A stretch of 64,000 nt of DNA from Palsa-744 sp963734815 (GCA_963734815.1 CAVTIH010000003.1:496001-560000); one strand, 5' to 3'. Shown: positions 1 through 11,030, counted from the stretch's first letter. Notes: generated from the sequence alone by a model not told the origin. Program-made: numbers and translations.

Positions 1-1240
1 AGATGCGTTTGGCGGCGACAAGCCCAACGAGCACCGCAAGCGCTTGGGGCTGAACCTGCGAGGAGAGCGGATCCGCGCCAGTGGCCTCGCCAGTCACAAC
101 TGCTCCCCCACCGGACTCCCCATCCATGTCTGCGACGGGATTCCCGCCCACCTGCCCGCCGCCGAGGCGCGCGAGCAGGTCGCCGGAGATCCAGTTGGCC
201 AGGGCCTGGGCCGGCGGCGCGGGATCGACCTCAGCGCAAAGCGCGGCCTCGAAATAGTCCCCGAGCTCGGTGCGGAAGGCGAGCAGGTGGGCGCTGTCGG
301 CGGAGAGCCCGAGCTCGCGCTCGAAGCGCTCGGCGCGCGCGGCGGGCAGCTCCGGGAGAGCGGCGCGGGCGGCGTCGAGCATCGCGGCGTCGATCGCGAC
401 CGGCACCAGGTCGGGCTCGGGGAAGTACCGGTAGTCGTGGGCCTCCTCCTTGGAGCGCAGCGAGGTGACGCGCTCGGAGGCGGGGTCGAAGTGCAGTGTC
501 TCCTGCTGCACCCGCCCGCCACCGCGCAGAATCGCCTCCTGGCGGGCGAGCTCGGCGCGGATCCCGCGTTCGATGAAGCGGAAGGAGTTCATGTTCTTCA
601 GCTCGGTCTTCACCCCGAGCTGCTCGCTGCCGACAGGGCGCAGCGAGATGTTGGCGTCACAGCGCAGCGAGCCCTCCTCCATGTTGACGTCGGAGACGCC
701 GAGCACGCGCATAGTGGTGCGCAGCAGTCGCAGCCACTCGCCGGCGTCCTGCGCGGAGCGCAGGTCGGGCTCGGTGACAATCTCCGCAAGCGGGGTGCCG
801 CCGCGGTTGAAGTCGACAATCGAGGCATCGGAGCCGTGGATCCGTCCGGAGGCGCCGACGTGTACGAGCTTGGCGGCGTCCTCCTCCAGGTGCACACGGT
901 GGATACGCACGTCCCCGAGTCGCCCGCCAAGGCAGAGCGGCAGATCGTACTGGGAGATTTGGTAGCCCTTGGGAAGGTCGGGATAGAAGTAGTTCTTGCG
1001 GTGGAAGATCGACCGCGGGGCGAGCTCGGAGCCGAGCGCGAGGCCGATCACCAGCCCGAAGTGCACGGCCCGTGCATTGGCGACGGGCAAGCTGCCGGGC
1101 AGCCCCAGGCAGACCGGACAGGTGCGAGTATTGGGGGGCTCGCCGAAGGAAAGCGCACAGCCGCAGAACATCTTCGTGGCCGTCGCCAGCTGGATGTGGA
1201 TCTCCAGGCCGATCACCGGCTCGTATTCGAGCGCGCTCAC
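1..1240 (-). CDS. gatB: Asp-tRNA(Asn)/Glu-tRNA(Gln) amidotransferase subunit B (3' end outside window)
   Basis: GatB binds the misacylated tRNA and carries out the kinase step that activates Glu-tRNA(Gln) or Asp-tRNA(Asn) for amidation by GatA. The reading frame starts at a GTG at 1240 (V-S-A-L-E-Y-E-P-V-I-G-L-E-I-H) and stays open to base 1, giving 413 codons of a family usually near 480, so only the C-terminal tail is missing. Visible family marks are the N-terminal 'EPVIGLEIHIQL' block, 'FHRKNYFYPDLPKGYQISQ' and the 'CDANISLRP' signature. It follows gatA after 130 bases rather than overlapping it, which is looser than the gatC-gatA junction. With gltX at 16-17 kb and no GlnRS seen here, a transamidation route to Gln-tRNA is likely. 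Confidence 0.95.
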   Translation of the reverse strand, partial: MSALEYEPVIGLEIHIQLATATKMFCGCALSFGEPPNTRTCPVCLGLPGSLPVANARAVHFGLVIGLALGSELAPRSIFHRKNYFYPDLPKGYQISQYDLPLCLGGRLGDVRIHRVHLEEDAAKLVHVGASGRIHGSDASIVDFNRGGTPLAEIVTEPDLRSAQDAGEWLRLLRTTMRVLGVSDVNMEEGSLRCDANISLRPVGSEQLGVKTELKNMNSFRFIERGIRAELARQEAILRGGGRVQQETLHFDPASERVTSLRSKEEAHDYRYFPEPDLVPVAIDAAMLDAARAALPELPAARAERFERELGLSADSAHLLAFRTELGDYFEAALCAEVDPAPPAQALANWISGDLLARLGGGQVGGNPVADMDGESGGGAVVTGEATGADPLSSQVQPQALAVLVGLVAAKRI

Positions 1241-1294
1241 AGGTCATCTTCTCCTTGCCCAGGCCATCGCGACTCCGCGCTCGTCAACCTCGGC

Positions 1295-1315
1295 GGCGGG
1301 ACAGGAAGTCCCGCC
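1295..1315. other. Perfect 8-bp inverted repeat between gatA and gatB
   Basis: GGCGGGAC and GTCCCGCC flank a 5-base AGGAA loop in the 130-base gap between gatA and gatB. There is no T tract on either side, so it does not look like a classical intrinsic terminator. It could be a processing or stability hairpin in the gat mRNA; this is inference from position only. Confidence 0.4.
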
Positions 1316-1370
1316 CCCATCCGCCTGATATGCCCACAGACATGCGCGGATGCGACCCAAATGCATACCC

Positions 1371-2819
1371 TCATGTCCTCGCCCGCGACCCATCGAAGCC
1401 GAGCGCCCGCTCCAGCGCAAACGCGGCGTCGAGCAGGCGGTTCTCGCTGAACACCGGCCCAGCGATCTGCAGGCCGACTGGCAGCTCCCCCCCCGCCCCG
1501 TCGCCGGCGAGCCCACAGGGAATCGAGATCGCGGGGATGCCAGCGAGCGACATCGGGACGGTGCAGAAGTCGTTGATGTACATCGACCACGGGTCGCCGG
1601 TGCGCTCGCCCAGCCGGAAGGCGACGGTGGGAGAGGTGGGTGTGAGGATGAAATCCACCTCCGCGAATGCGGCGTTGAAGTCGCCGACGATCTTCGTGCG
1701 TACGCGCTGGGCGCGGCCGTAGTAGGCGTCGTAGTAGCCGGCGGAGAGCGCGTAGGTGCCGAGCATGATGCGCCGCTTGACCTCGGCGCCGAAGCCGTCG
1801 TGGCGGGTGTGCGTGTAGAGCTCGAGCAGGTCCTCGGCCTGCTCGGCGCGCAGCCCATAGCGCACGCCGTCGAAGCGGGCGAGGTTGGACGAGGCCTCGG
1901 CGGGCGCCAGCACGTAGTAGGCGGAGAGCCCATGGGGCGCGTGGGGCAGGCGAACGTCGTGAATCTCCGCGCCGAGCTCCCGCGCGCGCGAAAGGGCACC
2001 GCGAAAGGCGTCGAGCACCCCCGGATCGATCCCCTCGCCCGTGAGCTCCTCGGGCACGCCCAAGCGTACGCCGGTGAGGCTCTCGGCAGTGGGCAGCGCG
2101 ATCTCCTCGGGGTGCCCCAGGGAGGTGGCGTCGCACTCGTCGCGGCCCACCATCTGGCGCAGCAGCAACGCGGCGTCGGTCACATCGCGGGTGAGCGGCC
2201 CGGCCTGATCGAGCGAGGAGGCGAACGCGATCATCCCGTAGCGCGAGACGGCGCCGTAGGTCGGTTTCAGTCCGACGATCCCGCACAGCGCGGCGGGCTG
2301 GCGGATCGATCCTCCCGTGTCGGTGCCAAGCGCCCAGGGAGCGAGGCCGGCGGCAACGGCGGCCGCGCTGCCCCCCGATGACCCCCCGGGCACGCGCGCA
2401 CGATCCCACGGGTTGAGCACCGGTCCGAAGGCGGAGTTCTCGTTGGAGGAGCCCATTGCGAACTCGTCCTGGTTGGTCTTGCCCAGCAGCGGCGCGCCAG
2501 CCGCCGCGAGCCGCGCGACCACAGTCGCGGTGTAGGGCGGGCGGTAGTCCTCAAGGATGCGCGAGCCCGACTGCGACGGCACGCCGGCAGTGCAGAAGAG
2601 GTCCTTGACCGCGAGCGGCACGCCGCGCAGCGGAGCGTCCGAGGGGCGGGCGGGCGGCGATCCGTCCGCCCCCGGGGCAACCCACGTAAAGCAGTTGAGC
2701 TCGTCGGCGACAGCGCGCGCTCGATAGGCGTCGAACAGCTCCGTCGCGGACAGCCGCCCGGCCTCGATCTCTCCAACCGCCTGCGCAGCCGACAGGTCGA
2801 TGATCTCGGGGGCGCTCAC
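1371..2819 (-). CDS. gatA: Asp-tRNA(Asn)/Glu-tRNA(Gln) amidotransferase subunit A
   Basis: GatA is the amidase-signature subunit that releases ammonia from glutamine and passes it to GatB. The protein has 482 residues, normal for the family. The catalytic Lys-Ser-Ser set is visible: Lys in 'VPLAVKDLFC', the Gly/Ser-rich 'PGGSSGGSAAA' segment, and the nucleophile region 'GTDTGGSIRQPAA'. The GTG start at 2819 overlaps the gatC stop as GTGA, so the two are translationally coupled; longer frames upstream of this GTG only run through gatC. The frame ends at 1371, 130 bases before gatB begins. Confidence 0.96.
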   Translation of the reverse strand: MSAPEIIDLSAAQAVGEIEAGRLSATELFDAYRARAVADELNCFTWVAPGADGSPPARPSDAPLRGVPLAVKDLFCTAGVPSQSGSRILEDYRPPYTATVVARLAAAGAPLLGKTNQDEFAMGSSNENSAFGPVLNPWDRARVPGGSSGGSAAAVAAGLAPWALGTDTGGSIRQPAALCGIVGLKPTYGAVSRYGMIAFASSLDQAGPLTRDVTDAALLLRQMVGRDECDATSLGHPEEIALPTAESLTGVRLGVPEELTGEGIDPGVLDAFRGALSRARELGAEIHDVRLPHAPHGLSAYYVLAPAEASSNLARFDGVRYGLRAEQAEDLLELYTHTRHDGFGAEVKRRIMLGTYALSAGYYDAYYGRAQRVRTKIVGDFNAAFAEVDFILTPTSPTVAFRLGERTGDPWSMYINDFCTVPMSLAGIPAISIPCGLAGDGAGGELPVGLQIAGPVFSENRLLDAAFALERALGFDGSRART

Positions 2820-3100
2820 GCCTGGGGGCTGGGAACGAGAAAGCCCCCGTCGGCCACGGAAGGTGCCTGTTCGAGTGCAACCTCGCGCGGCAGGCATGGG
2901 CGCGACTCGTCGGGGCGCAGCCGGCCGACGACCTCCACCACATGCGAGGTGGGAGGCACGTCGTCCAGATCGAGCTCGCCGATCTTGGCGATGTGGTCGA
3001 GCACGGCGGAGAGCTCGCGCGCCATCGACTCGACCTCGCCGTCGTCGAGCTTCAGCCGCGCCAGGCGCGCCACGTGGAGGACTTCGTCGCGATCGATCAC
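2816..3100 (-). CDS. gatC: Asp-tRNA(Asn)/Glu-tRNA(Gln) amidotransferase subunit C
   Basis: GatC is the small belt protein that stabilises the GatA-GatB complex. The 94-residue product has the family N-terminus with 'VLHVARLARLKL' and the central 'LDHIAKIGELDLDDVPPTSH' region (given here in part). The start is a GTG at 3100. No clear Shine-Dalgarno sequence precedes it. Only 64 bases separate it from the stop of the upstream membrane-protein gene, and almost all of that space is taken by a dispersed hairpin element (3118-3170), which therefore must lie in the gatC leader or inside a joint transcript. Confidence 0.94.
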   Translation of the reverse strand: MIDRDEVLHVARLARLKLDDGEVESMARELSAVLDHIAKIGELDLDDVPPTSHVVEVVGRLRPDESRPCLPREVALEQAPSVADGGFLVPSPQA

Positions 3101-3117
3101 GGCGGTGATTGTGCCTG

Positions 3118-3170
3118 AAAAAGATGGACCCGGCTCGCCGGCCCTCTGGCCGGCTGCGCCACCCTCAGGG
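3118..3170 (-). repeat. Dispersed structured element A, copy 1 (upstream of gatC)
   Basis: Read on the minus strand this is a GGTGGCGCA lead, a hairpin GCCGGCC-AGAG-GGCCGGC, then GAGCCGGG and a run of five T at 3118-3122. It begins at the stop codon of the preceding membrane-protein gene and ends 18 bases before the gatC start. Copies 2 and 3 are at 15879-15930 and 35215-35265. The T tract could make it an intrinsic terminator or attenuator; alternatively it is a REP-like repeat. Confidence 0.65.
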
Positions 3171-3614
3171 CGTGGCCGGCGGCGCCTCGCGTGGCGGCGT
3201 GGCGTCGGGTGGGTAGAGGCCGGTGCGTTCGTCGCGCATCGACTGCCAGCTGCCTGCCAGCACCAGCAGCGCGCCGATGAGCGCCAGCCACGCCCCAGAG
3301 CACAGCATCGTCGCGTGGTCGGGGCGCTCCAGCAGCCGCACCACCGCGGCCACCGTCGCGAGGATCCCGAATAGCGTGCTCCACACCGCGGCGGCGACCG
3401 GGATCGCGGCAGTGCGCTCGGTCACGGTGGCGATCGCCAGCGCGAGCGCACCGGCGGCGGCAAGGATCAGCAGCACAACCGCAACGCCAAACGTCGCCCA
3501 CGCGCTGAGCTTGCCCTGCGAATTCTCATACCACGGCAGTGCCAGCGCGACGATCAGGCAGATCGCCCCGGCAAGCGCGATCAGCTCTCCGAAACGCATG
3601 CGACGCAGGCTCAT
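3165..3614 (-). CDS. Small integral membrane protein, four predicted helices, function unknown
   Basis: The 149-residue product begins at the ATG at 3614 (M-S-L-R-R-M-R-F-G-E-L). It shows about four hydrophobic stretches: 'LIALAGAICLIVALALPWY', 'FGVAVVLLILAAAGALALAI', 'IPVAAAVWSTLFGILATVAA' and 'GAWLALIGALLVLAGSW'. The tail is proline-rich and hydrophilic. The first helix followed by a Trp-Tyr pair is typical of many small actinobacterial membrane proteins of unknown role. It lies between folD and gatC on the same strand, 34 bases after folD, so it is probably in the folD transcript. I cannot name a function. Confidence 0.75.
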   Translation of the reverse strand: MSLRRMRFGELIALAGAICLIVALALPWYENSQGKLSAWATFGVAVVLLILAAAGALALAIATVTERTAAIPVAAAVWSTLFGILATVAAVVRLLERPDHATMLCSGAWLALIGALLVLAGSWQSMRDERTGLYPPDATPPREAPPATP

Positions 3615-3648
3615 CGACGCTCCTCCGTGCCGGCTTGACGACGCAGGC

Positions 3649-4539
3649 TCATGCGACCCCCGCCTGCCGGCGCGCTGCGTCGAGCGTGTTGCGCAGCAGC
3701 AGGGCGATCGTAGTCGGCCCGACGCCACCAGGTACTGGCGTGATCGCGCTGGCAAGCGGGGACACCGCGGCGAAGTCCACATCGCCGACCAGCCCGCTCT
3801 TATTGCCCGCCTCCTCCGGCGTGAGGCGGTTGATGCCCACGTCGATCACGACCGCCCCCGGCTTGACGAACTCGCCGCCAATCACGCGCGGGCGGCCGAT
3901 CGCCGCGATCAGGACGTCGGCGCGAGCGCACACGCCGGCGAGATCGCGGGTGCGGGAGTGACAGACGGTGACGGTCGCGTTGGCGGCAAGCAGCAGCTGC
4001 GCCATCGGCTTGCCAAAGAGGTTGGAGCGCCCGACGACCACCGCCTCGGCGCCCTCCAGCCAGGCCGTGTCCCTACCATGGACGCTTGCGAGCAACTCCA
4101 TCACCCCCAAGGGGGTGCACGGCCGCGGTCCCGGCAGTCCGAGCGAGAGCAGGCCGGCGTTGACCGGCGTCAAGCCATCCACGTCCTTGTCCGGGTCGAT
4201 CAGGCCGGTGAGTGACGGGCCATCTAGGTGAGCCGGCACCGGCAGCTGCAACAGCACCCCGTTGACGGCGTCGTCCCGATTGAGATCCTCTAGCAGCTCG
4301 GCCACCTGCGCGAAGGAGGCATCCGCGGGCAGACGCTTGTCAAAGGGCGTCATCCCCACCTCGGCACAGGCGCGCTGCTTACCCCCCACGTACACCGCCG
4401 AGCCCGGATCGTCGCCGACCAGCACGGTCGCCAAGCCCGGTGTACGTCCGGTCAGCTCCATAAAGGCGCGCACGCCTTCGGCGACCTGCGCGCGCACGCC
4501 CGCGGCGATCACTTTGCCGTCGATGATCGTGGCGCTCAT
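3649..4539 (-). CDS. folD: Bifunctional methylenetetrahydrofolate dehydrogenase / methenyltetrahydrofolate cyclohydrolase
   Basis: FolD interconverts 5,10-methylene-, methenyl- and 10-formyl-tetrahydrofolate in the cytoplasm, supplying formyl groups for purines and initiator tRNA. The 296-residue length is normal. Visible motifs are 'YVGGKQRAC' holding the catalytic Tyr and Lys, 'GVLLQLPVPAHL', 'DKDVDGLTPVN', the NAD(P)-binding 'VVVGRSNLFGKPMAQLL', and the C-terminal 'TPVPGGVGPTTIALLL'. It starts with ATG at 4539, 11 bases after the pcrA stop at 4551, and probably shares that transcript. Confidence 0.97.
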   Translation of the reverse strand: MSATIIDGKVIAAGVRAQVAEGVRAFMELTGRTPGLATVLVGDDPGSAVYVGGKQRACAEVGMTPFDKRLPADASFAQVAELLEDLNRDDAVNGVLLQLPVPAHLDGPSLTGLIDPDKDVDGLTPVNAGLLSLGLPGPRPCTPLGVMELLASVHGRDTAWLEGAEAVVVGRSNLFGKPMAQLLLAANATVTVCHSRTRDLAGVCARADVLIAAIGRPRVIGGEFVKPGAVVIDVGINRLTPEEAGNKSGLVGDVDFAAVSPLASAITPVPGGVGPTTIALLLRNTLDAARRQAGVA

Positions 4540-4550
4540 CGGGCGAGATG

Positions 4551-6899
<2,349 letters not shown>

Positions 6900-6932
6900 A
6901 GTTGCGGGCTCGGCGGGCGTAACGTGTCCGCC

Positions 6933-7865
6933 ATGCCACTGCTCAAGGAAGTCCGCTACGGCTGCGCGCAGACCGCCGCGCAGGCGCGGTGGGTGCGGAT
7001 CGACATGGACGCGATCGCCGACGAGGAGGTCCTCGCGAAGATCGCCGCGCCCACGCCGGAGGGGTCCAGCGCGGAGCTCGACCCCGTGCGCCACTACCTG
7101 GAGGGCGAGCCCGCGGATATCGCCGACTACCTGTTGGCGCTGGACGCGATCAACTTCGGCTCGGGTTGGTTTCCCACGCTGCACAAGCGTCTCGACGGCG
7201 GGCTGCCCGTCAGCGGCTACTTCACGGTTGCATGGGGGCTCACCGACCACGTGCGCGCACAACACGCCGCCGGCGGCGCGCGGGCGCTCGATGGGGCGTG
7301 GCTGCGCGCGGTGGACACCCGCACGATCGCCGAGATCCTCGGCCAGCGGCCCGACCACGAGCTGATGAGCCTCTATGCCCAGGCGCTGCGCGAGCTGGGG
7401 CGCTTCCTCGGCGAGCGTCGCGCGCTGGACCTTGTGGCCGAGTGCGACGGCTCGGCCGAGCGCCTGGCGCAGGCGCTGGCGCGCGGCATGGCGATGTTCG
7501 ACGATCGCGGCTTCTACAAGCGTGCCCAGATCGTCGCCGCCGACCTCGCGCTGGCGGAGATTGCAAGCTTCGCCGACCTCGATCGCCTGACGATCTTCGC
7601 CGACAACCTCGTCCCCCACGTGCTGCGTTGCGAGGGGGTGCTGCTCTATGACGAGTCGCTCGCCGCCCGCATCGACGCCGGCGAGTTGCTCCCTCCGGGC
7701 GGGGCCGAGCGCGAGATACGCGCCTGCGCGGTGCACGCCTGCGAGCTGATCTCGGCGCGCGCCGGCATCCCCCCGCGGGTGCTCGACCACCGCCTGTGGA
7801 ACCGTGGGCAGGACTCGGAGTACAAGGCGCGCCCGCGGCATCGCTGCCGGTGCGTGTATTACTGA
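6933..7865 (+). CDS. Queuosine 5'-phosphate N-glycosylase/hydrolase (Qng1, DUF2419 family)
   Basis: This family cleaves queuosine 5'-phosphate to free queuine for salvage into tRNA. The 310-residue product carries the family landmarks: 'LLALDAINFGSGWFP', 'FYKRAQIVAADLALAE', 'ADNLVPHVLR', 'ELISARAGIPPRVLD' and the C-terminal 'LWNRGQDS...PRHRCRCVYY'. The ATG at 6933 follows a short 33-45 base divergent region shared with pcrA. No other queuosine genes (tgt, queA, queG, a YhhQ transporter) are in the window, so substrate import and use cannot be judged from here. The family is best known from eukaryotes but does occur in scattered bacteria. Confidence 0.87.
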   Translation: MPLLKEVRYGCAQTAAQARWVRIDMDAIADEEVLAKIAAPTPEGSSAELDPVRHYLEGEPADIADYLLALDAINFGSGWFPTLHKRLDGGLPVSGYFTVAWGLTDHVRAQHAAGGARALDGAWLRAVDTRTIAEILGQRPDHELMSLYAQALRELGRFLGERRALDLVAECDGSAERLAQALARGMAMFDDRGFYKRAQIVAADLALAEIASFADLDRLTIFADNLVPHVLRCEGVLLYDESLAARIDAGELLPPGGAEREIRACAVHACELISARAGIPPRVLDHRLWNRGQDSEYKARPRHRCRCVYY

Positions 7866-7984
7866 GCCCGAGCCAAGACACTGAGCCCGAGCTGAGACGC
7901 CCCGCATCGGGCCCCGCGTCCAAGCGCGGTGGCCGATCCGCGCGATGGCTGTACATCCACCGCGGAGACCCGCGCGTTGACTGA

Positions 7985-9957
7985 CTACTTCTTCGTTTTC
8001 CCTTTCGCCTTCCTTGGCTTTACGTAGGCCTTGACGAGCACCTTGCCGCTGGTGATCGCGCTCTGGCCACTGGCCTCGTGGGATTCCAGCGCGGCTGTGA
8101 GCGCGAGATGGCGATGACGCTTCAGCAGTCGCAGCACCACGGTGGGCAGAGGGATACTCGCCGTTGCCACGGCACCGGCCGCCGCACTGAATGGGGCATC
8201 GCCGGCGGCGACGGTCACAGGTGTCCCCTGCGCATGGGCCGCCACCGCCAGACCACTCGCAGTGGCTGGCAACGTCAAGGTCACGACCCCTGCGCACGCC
8301 GCCCCTCCGGGGGGGCATGCAACCGTCAGATGTACTCGCCCATGGCTGTCGGTGGTGACGGTCGCGGTGCTGAGCGTGGCCGGGTGGAATGCGGGGACCG
8401 CCGGCGCCGCCGGCGCCGCGACTGTGATCGCGCCGGTGTGCGTCGCAGAGTCGCCGGGCGCGACCGTGGCCGTCACCGACACGCTGTAGGTGCCGGGGTT
8501 GGTGAAGGTGTGCGTAACCGTGTTCCGACTCTCCGTCGAAGCGTCGCCGAAAGACCACGAGACACCGGGCGCCGGATCGACCTGGTCGACCGGCGCCACC
8601 GAGAAGGTCACGGGCGTCCCGGCGGTGGCGGTCGCCGGGATCGACACGTTCTCCAGGGTCGGCCCTCCCGCATCGAGCAGGCTCACCTCGGGGAGATCTT
8701 CGCTGCCCTGGATGGTGTAACCGACCACGCCATCGCCGTTGCTGTCCATCGCCGCGTTCAGCCCCTGCTCGTCGCTCTCGCCGTTGGGGCTCACGATCTG
8801 CCCGGCGGGCGACACTTCCTGGGGCTCGCCAAAGCGGCCCGCGGCGGGACGCACGACCGCGAAGGCGCTGTTGCTCAGGACGTTGGCGTAACTGACCACC
8901 GTGTCGCCGGCTGGGTCCTCGGCAATGCTGGGAGCCCACGACAGGAATGCGAGATCCTGAGCCGCCGGGAAGGTTCCCGACGGTGTTCCGGCTGCGTATT
9001 GGACGATGAGATCGCCGCCGGACTCAAGCGTCCACACAACGCTCGGATCCCCGCGGCCGTCGAGCGCCACCTGAGGGAATGCCGCGTTCGCTCCTTCGGA
9101 GGACACGCTCACGGCTTTGTCGAACGTCCCACCGACGGGCCGTACCGCGACCTGAGCCAGCTCGACGGTGCCGTTGAAGGCCGTCCAGGTGACCGCGGCG
9201 TCGCCCTCGGCGTTCATTGCCGCGAACGGATGGATCGCGGGTTCGGATTCATTCGAGAGCACCACCGGCTCGGAGAAGCTGCCGGTCGCCGCCGATCGCG
9301 TAGCCGCTTCCACGAGTTCCTTGGCGCCGCTGCTCCGATCCCACACGACCGTGGCATCGCCGGCGTCGTCGATTGCCACCCGCGGAGATTCGATGCTCGC
9401 ACGGCTGGCGGAGATGGTCACCGCGTGGCCGAAGCTCCCCCCGGCGGGACGGAACGACGCCTGGACGACCACGGTTGAGCCTTCGCGGCTGGCCCAGGCG
9501 ACGATGGTGTCCCCCCGGTCGTTCATGGCGACCGCCGGAAAGAAGGATTCCCCCCGGCCGCGGAGAGCGTCAGCGGAGCCGAGGACATCCCATCCGTCAC
9601 CGTGGCGGCTTCCACAAGGTCACTGGACCCGAGGCTCCACCAGACGACGGTCGCGTCGCCAGCGGCATCCTCGGCCACCTGGGGAGCACGGTTTTCACCA
9701 GCCGGCGAGACGTCGAGAGCGGGCGCGAAGCTCCCGAGCGCAGGGCGCGTGGCGACCCGCACGACGTTGCCGGCACCGACTCCCAGCCACGCAACCGCCG
9801 CGCCGCCACCCGATCCCATCGCCGTGTCCGCGAACTCGGCCGCGGATTGCGAGAGAGGGCTCGCTGCCAGCCACGTCGACGGCGCACCGGCGGCGACGGG
9901 TGCTCCAAGCGCCACCGCGGCGCCAATCGCCGTGAGCACTCCAATTCCTCTGCGCAT
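7985..9957 (-). CDS. Secreted PKD-domain protein with repeated beta-propeller-like motifs (frame broken at 9550-9555)
   Basis: The start at 9957 gives a signal peptide ('MRRGIGVLTAIGAAVALG', ending near 'APVAAGAPS'). A series of repeats of the form 'P.VA.D..GDA.VVW' follows, then a PKD domain ('SWSFGDASTESRNTVTHTF', then 'NPGTYSVSVTAT'), and a Lys-rich C-terminus. The frame that begins at 9957 stops at 9523. The frame from about 9552 down to 7985 continues the same repeat pattern ('FPAVAMNDRGDTIVAW'). Adding one G to the six-base G run (C run 9550-9555 on the given strand) joins them perfectly. Either this is a real single-base deletion, making a pseudogene or a phase-variable gene, or it is a base-calling error. 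Function is unknown; a surface or extracellular role is likely. Confidence 0.75.
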
Positions 9958-10156
9958 CGCGCCCCCTTGTCGTTGGTCCCGTACGCCGACGGCGAGTCAT
10001 TCGGTACGGGTATCGGCATGGGCACCGCAAAGCTGAGCAGCGGCTGGTGGCTTACTCCTCGACGCATCGGCGGCCGCGTCCGGGGCTCGTTGCGTGGGAC
10101 GCCGATCGGTTCTCGCTCCCGACTGCCGGACGCCCGAGCCTCGCGTCCGTCAACCG

Positions 10157-10196
10157 CCCCCCTGCGGGGTTCGCCTTATCCCCCCGCGGGGTTCGG
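10157..10196. repeat. Two-copy GC-rich direct repeat at the cysE 3' end
   Basis: The units CCCCCTGCGGGGTTCG and CCCCCGCGGGGTTCG occur 23 bases apart, and each contains a short CCCC/GGGG hairpin. The second copy encodes the last cysE residues and the first lies just beyond the stop, so it may be a duplicated weak terminator. There is no T run. Confidence 0.35.
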
Positions 10197-10919
10197 GCCC
10201 TTCACCGGCCGCAGCGGTCGCACCTTTGCGACGGGCGGCTCGATGCGCCCGCCGGAGAGCTCGCCGACCGCGCGCTCGAGCGCCCCAATGCGGCTGGAGA
10301 GGCCTTGCAGCGCCTCAGCGATCGGGTCGGGCAAGTGGATCCAGTCGGCGTCCGGACCCTCCGGGCGGCGGCCGTCCACGCGCACCGGGTGGCCGGGGTT
10401 GCCCACCACGGTGGAGTTGGGCGGCACGTCGGTGATCACCACCGTGTTGGCGCCGATCTTGGCGCCGTGGCCGACGGTGATCGGACCCAGCAGCTTGGCG
10501 CCCGAGCCGATCGTCACGTTGTCCTCCACGGTCGGGTGGCGCTTGCCGGTGGCGAAACCCGTCCCGCCGAGGGTCACCCCCTGATAGAGCGTCACGTCGT
10601 CACCGATCGTCGCGGTCTCCCCGACCACCACCCCGGCGCCATGGTCGATGAACAGCCCCTTGCCGATCTGCGCCGCCGGGTGAATCTCGATGCCGGTGAG
10701 CGTCCGCGTCAACATCGACATCGTGCGCGGCAGGAGCGGCACTCCCGACTCGTGCAGCGCGTGCGCCACCCGATGGGAGAGCAGCGCTTGGATGCCCGGC
10801 CACGTCGCCACGATCTCCGCGGGCCCCACCCCACGAGCGGCGGGATCGCGGTCACGCGCCGCCGCCACGTCACGGCGCAACTCCTTGACGACCCCCGCAA
10901 AGGTGCCCAGCCCGAGCAT
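10176..10919 (-). CDS. cysE: Serine O-acetyltransferase
   Basis: CysE makes O-acetylserine from serine and acetyl-CoA, the first step of cysteine synthesis. The 247-residue protein has an N-terminal helical part and a left-handed beta-helix with hexapeptide repeats. Visible catalytic landmarks are 'GIEIHPAAQIGKGLFIDHG', 'GVVVGETATIGDDVTLYQG', 'VTLGGTGFATGKRHPT' and 'VVGNPGHPVR'. The ATG at 10919 is preferred because the family block 'FAGVVKELRRDVAAA' begins right after it. The C-terminus carries about 60 residues beyond the beta-helix, including a short Leu-rich helix. It is divergent from the fitA-like gene at 11031, and cysK lies just past that pair. Confidence 0.95.
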   Translation of the reverse strand: MLGLGTFAGVVKELRRDVAAARDRDPAARGVGPAEIVATWPGIQALLSHRVAHALHESGVPLLPRTMSMLTRTLTGIEIHPAAQIGKGLFIDHGAGVVVGETATIGDDVTLYQGVTLGGTGFATGKRHPTVEDNVTIGSGAKLLGPITVGHGAKIGANTVVITDVPPNSTVVGNPGHPVRVDGRRPEGPDADWIHLPDPIAEALQGLSSRIGALERAVGELSGGRIEPPVAKVRPLRPVKGPNPAGG

Positions 10920-10978
10920 GCCCACAGGGTAGCGTCGGAGTCGCGGCAGCCCCTCCCGCCGACCCAAGCCTTCTGACC

Positions 10979-11000
10979 CTATAGATTTGCTAGCATAGCA
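10979..11000 (+). promoter_or_regulatory. Probable promoter/operator of the FitAB-type pair
   Basis: A TATAGAT hexamer-like box at 10980-10986 is followed immediately by the perfect inverted repeat TGCTA-gca-TAGCA at 10988-11000, 30 bases upstream of the antitoxin start. FitA-type ribbon-helix-helix proteins are known to autoregulate by binding TGCTA-containing inverted repeats, so this is the natural operator candidate. No convincing -35 box is visible. Confidence 0.55.
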
Positions 11001-11030
11001 GTCAATGCAGGCAATGCTTGAAGAGACCTT

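Noticed and set aside
9373..10584. Plus-strand open frame covering the 5' end of the PKD gene and the 3' half of cysE
   Set aside because: It crosses two well-supported minus-strand genes and a non-coding gap, and its translation is low-complexity Arg/Pro.
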